Assembly (NCBI GenBank): GCA_030762895.1
Contig: CM061068.1
Coordinates: forward strand, 39,604,783-39,668,782
Direction of reading: 5' to 3'
Source of the DNA: Sophora flavescens
Lineage: Eukaryota > Streptophyta > Magnoliopsida > Fabales > Fabaceae
DNA length: 64,000 nt
Shown here: positions 60,301-64,000 of the stretch, piece by piece
How the letters are laid out: each line of letters opens with the position of its first letter
Numbering within the stretch: position 1 is the first letter of the stretch
The notes under the pieces: model-generated
Databases searched by the model: none
What the model saw: only the letters and a program-made list of their open reading frames with translations
What the model was told of the DNA's origin: nothing
Program-made: the position numbers and the translations under genes

Positions 60301-62830
60301 TCACTTTAGTATAAAATCATCAATTCCCCTTGTTAATTAGTATAGATATAGATTTATTATTTAAAATAGAAAAAACAAATGCAAGGATGTAGAAAAAAAT
60401 AGATTAGAAAATATGAATAGCTCTACCTATATTTATGTCAATTCAGATATTGTCGTGTTTGACTCCCAAAATATTGTACCTTTATCGGTTTCTAAATATT
60501 TTAAAACAAAAAAAAATATTTTAGAAAAAATAAAATAAAATAAAAATTTCATCACTTGACATGTGGCTTGCACCATTGTGCTACACTAAAATCAGTATTT
60601 CCCCTTATTAATCAGTATAGATATAGATTTATTTTTAAAAATAGAAAAAACAAAGATAATGATATAGAAAAAATACAAAATATGAATATCTCTGTTTCTA
60701 TTTACGTCAATACAGATATTAGAAAAATAAAAAGGTAAATTAGAAAAAAAATATAATTCGTAAAAATATTAAAAAAGTAAATAAATTTTTTTAAAAAAAA
60801 TAAGAAAATAATAATTAGAAAAAAATATTCAAAAAAACTATAAAAATAAAATTAATTAGAAAACAAAAATATTTTAAAAAAATCAATTATAAAATAAAAG
60901 TTAAAAAAAAGTAAATTAGAAAAAAACTAATTCGGGGAAAAAAATAAATTTTTAAAAAATATATTATAAAGAATATATGTTTAAAAAATAAATAAATAAA
61001 TTTAAATAATCCAAAATAATCTACCAGTTGACAACTCCTTCTACTGTTACAGGAATGGTAGAAGAAAAGTTGTTAACTGATAAAGTGATATACATATTGA
61101 ATACTGAAATATATATAAATATTAAAATATAGTTATTGGTTCGGTTCAAAAATAACGGAATTAATGACCATTGGGTTTGGTTCAATTCGGAGCCGTCAAA
61201 AAATAAAATTTAAAAAAATATTATAAAGAATATATGTTAAAAAAATAAATAAATAAATTTAAATAATCCAAAATAATCCACCAGTTGACAACTCTTTCTA
61301 CTGTTACAGGAAGAAGAAAAGTTGTTAATTGATAAAGTGATATACATATTGAATATTAAAATATAGTATTGGTTCGGTTCCAAAATAACTTAATTGATGA
61401 CCATTGGGTTTGGTTCAAATCGGAGCCGTGCACAAAAAAGAAAAAAAAAACAATTTAATTGGTTGGTTCGGATTTTCAAATTCATCGAATTATTGGTTCG
61501 AGCCTTACGATCTTAACCTTTTTCGAAGAACACGGTAACTTTGCTACCTTTCCTAGCTAAAAATATTTAAAAACTAAAAAAAATTATAAACTTTAAAAAG
61601 TCAATAACAATATCCGAACCAATTAAAATTGTTTTTTTTTATTTGATTCGAACCGGAAAATATTAATAAATATATATATATAAATAAAAATATTAAATTT
61701 TAACTATTAAATCATATATACATTAAAATATAAGTATATAAAAATTAAAACATTAAGAACACAACAACTCTACTTTTACTGTTTGTCAATTTATGATTGG
61801 TTGACAGTATAAAAAAAAACTTGACACTGTCAATTTATACAAATAAATCAAAAAAAAAAGTATTAGCAAAAAAAATTATTAGGAAATTTTTTAAAAAAAT
61901 TAAGGAAAACGTAAAAATAAAATTTAAAAAAAACGAGTTAAGAAAAAATATTTTAAAAGAAAAAATAAAAAAGTAAAATAGAAAAAAATTAATCGAAAAA
62001 TAATTAGAAAAAAATTTATGAAAAAAATATTTTAAAAAAATTAGGAAAAATTAGATTTACAAAATTTAGAAAAATAAAATGAATAATAAAAAATATAAAT
62101 TAATTAGAAAAATATAAAATTTTAAAAATTTAGTAAAAAATATATTTTAAAAAATTATAAAAAGAAGTAAATTAGGAATAAAATTATAAAAAGTATATAA
62201 AAAATATTTAAACAAATTAGGAAAATAATAATTAGAAAAAAATATTCAAAAAAAATTCGAAAAATAAAATTAATTAGAAAAAAAATATTTTTATAAAATC
62301 AATTATAAAATTAACATTTAAAAAAAAGTAAATTAGAAAAAAACTAATTCGGGAAAAAAAATTTTAAAAAAATATTATAAAGAATATATGTATAAAAAAA
62401 ATAAAATTAAATAATCCTCCGATTGACAACTCCTTCTACTATTACAGGAACAGTATAAGCAAAGTTGTTAATTAATAAAGTGATATACATATTGAATATT
62501 AAAATATAGTAATTGGTCCAGTTCCAAAATAATCGAATTAATGACCATTGAGTTTGGTTCAATTCGAAGCCATGCATAAAAAAGAAAAAAAACGAACCAA
62601 TTTAATTGGTTTGTTCGGATTTTTAAATTCATCGAATTATTGGTTCGAGTCTTACGATCCTAAACTTTTTCGAAGAACTCGATAGCTTTGCTACCTTTAA
62701 CGGCTAAAAATAATTTTTAAAAAAATAGATAAACTTTAAAATGTCAATAACAATATCCGAACCTATTAAAATTGGTTTGGTTTGATTCGGTTCGAATCGG
62801 AAAATAATAAATATATATATATATATATAT
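60300..62830. repeat. Low-complexity A-rich DNA with repeated blocks
   Basis: One block recurs at about 60312 and 60588 (TAGTATAGATATAGATTTAT). Another, beginning GTTGACAACTC and running into GATAAAGTGATATACATATT, recurs at 61023, 61284 and 62422, each followed by GGTTCGGTTC-like text. Very A-rich sequence lies between. These are repeats of unknown class and no gene is present. Confidence 0.65.
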
Positions 62831-63700
62831 AATATAAAATTATATATACATTAAAATATAAGTATATAAAAATTAAAACATCAAGAACATGACAACTCTA
62901 CTTTTATTGTTTGTCAATTTATGATTGATTGACAGTGTAATAAAACTTTACATTACAAATAAATTCAAAAAAAAAAAGTATCAGAAAAAAAAAATATTAG
63001 AAAAAAAATTTAAAATTAAGTAAAATTTAAAAAAAATAAAAATAAAAATAAAATAAAAAGTTTTAAAAATTCATAAAATAAACTTAAAAAAATGTAAAAA
63101 AAAATTAAAAGTTTTTTTTACAAAAAAGTAAAAATAAAAATTTTAATTAAAAAATCAAAAAATCCTAGTGTTAACATATGTATATACAGTAAAATTGTCT
63201 ATCCAACTTTTATATTAGTATGGATTTAAATTATCGACAGCTATGGTATGTTAAATTAATAAGAATTACGATTTACATGTGATATATATTTTCTATAAGT
63301 TGGTATCCAAATGTATTCAAAATCTTTTTTTTTTTAAATGATTTTGATTCAAATATAACAAATACAAATCTTTTTTTTCTTAAAATCTCCAAAAATAATC
63401 ACTAAATCATTTTATAATATAATCACGTATTTTTTAATCTTAAACAAACGAGTTGATAATGTTTTAGTTAATTAAAGCAACAGTCTAACTAATGAGGATT
63501 TCGTGTTGGAAACATAAAAATATGAAATACACTCACGTATCCTGAAAAGTCAACGACGCCGTTTCGCATTCCTCGTATCTCTTTTTTTTTTTTCATGTAT
63601 CCTAATATAATCTCGTTGTTCTTCATATTTCTACAAATCGTTACGTCGAGTTACTTGAAATTTTCGGAAAAGAAGAGGGCGAATCGGTAATTGAGAACCC

Positions 63701-63710
63701 TATAAAAAAC
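63701..63710 (+). promoter_or_regulatory. TATA box of the right-edge gene
   Basis: TATAAAAAAC, followed by a pyrimidine-rich leader with a (CT)n run at about 63800-63820. Confidence 0.5.
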
Positions 63711-63907
63711 GAACCTGGACCCTCGTCTTCTGTGGCAAAAAAGTCGAGAGGATCAGAGGAGTTCCCGTTATCCATTGTTTGTTATTCTCTCTCAAAGATT
63801 TCTCTCTCTCTCTCTCTCTAGAATTTTTCATTCCTCTCTTCTCCTTCACAAATTAGGGTTTTTGCGAATCTCCTTATTTCTGTGAATTCGGATCCAACAT
63901 TTCAGCC

Positions 63908-63982
63908 ATGGTTTCCGATTCAATCACCACCGCTCCGATTCCTTCCGCCACAAACACCAAGAACCTAGGCAAGAAGAAGAGG
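63908..63982 (+). CDS. First exon of a gene continuing past the window
   Basis: The ATG at 63908 opens 25 codons, a Ser/Thr/Pro-rich start (VSDSITTAPIPSATNT) and then the basic NLGKKKR. A donor AGG/GTATGA follows; reading past it gives an immediate TGA, which supports splicing there. The leader is CT-rich and preceded by a TATA box. The rest lies outside, so the product is not known. Confidence 0.6.
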
Positions 63983-64000
63983 GTATGATTTTGATTTCCA

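Overview
The window looks like nuclear DNA of a eudicot plant, most likely a legume: AT-rich intergenic DNA, intron-split genes with GT-AG borders, and dense nested transposable elements, including a SIRE-type Ty1/copia element, a Tat-clade Ty3/gypsy element and a long LTR of Ogre type. Species cannot be read from the sequence alone. Four host loci are supported. (1) 4149-9169 (+): four-exon gene for a coiled-coil plant protein I cannot name; in this copy it carries a one-base frameshift and a premature TGA. (2) 14286-15119 (+): two-exon gene for a 57-residue single-pass membrane protein. (3) 18101-20629 (-): four-exon TORTIFOLIA1/SPIRAL2-like HEAT-repeat microtubule-associated protein, about 618 residues. 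(4) 63908 to the window edge (+): first exon of a gene that continues outside.

Layout. 1-3339 is probably LTR-derived repeat DNA with another repeat nested in it. 3.6-9.6 kb holds gene 1. 10456-12890 is a solo LTR full of short GC-rich palindromes. 13740-14135 is a foldback MITE with a perfect 10-bp target duplication, just upstream of gene 2. 15.1-17.5 kb is empty of recognisable genes; gene 3 follows. 21115-21900 is a hAT-like element. 22332-32992 is a complete, very young (3 LTR differences in 491 bp) but coding-defective Tat-clade element inserted in a Stowaway-like MITE; it carries a 48-bp tandem array after integrase and a spliced antisense gene with its own TATA box. 33749-34787 is a hAT-type element with a smaller element nested in it. 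35091-37003 is a Tourist-like MITE with a CACTA element (35489-36985) inside. 38-42 kb holds further Tourist-like elements. 42165-54737 is a SIRE-type copia element on the minus strand, lacking its reverse-transcriptase core and split in integrase by a 2.6-kb solo LTR (47946-50565). 55-63.5 kb is AT-rich, with two SINE-like sequences, one MITE and a family of dispersed ~280-400-bp repeats.

The host genes show no shared pathway. The most notable points are the antisense spliced gene inside the Tat element, the repeated occurrence of short GC-rich palindrome arrays inside unrelated elements, four clear nested insertions dated by target duplications, and the apparent decay of gene 1.
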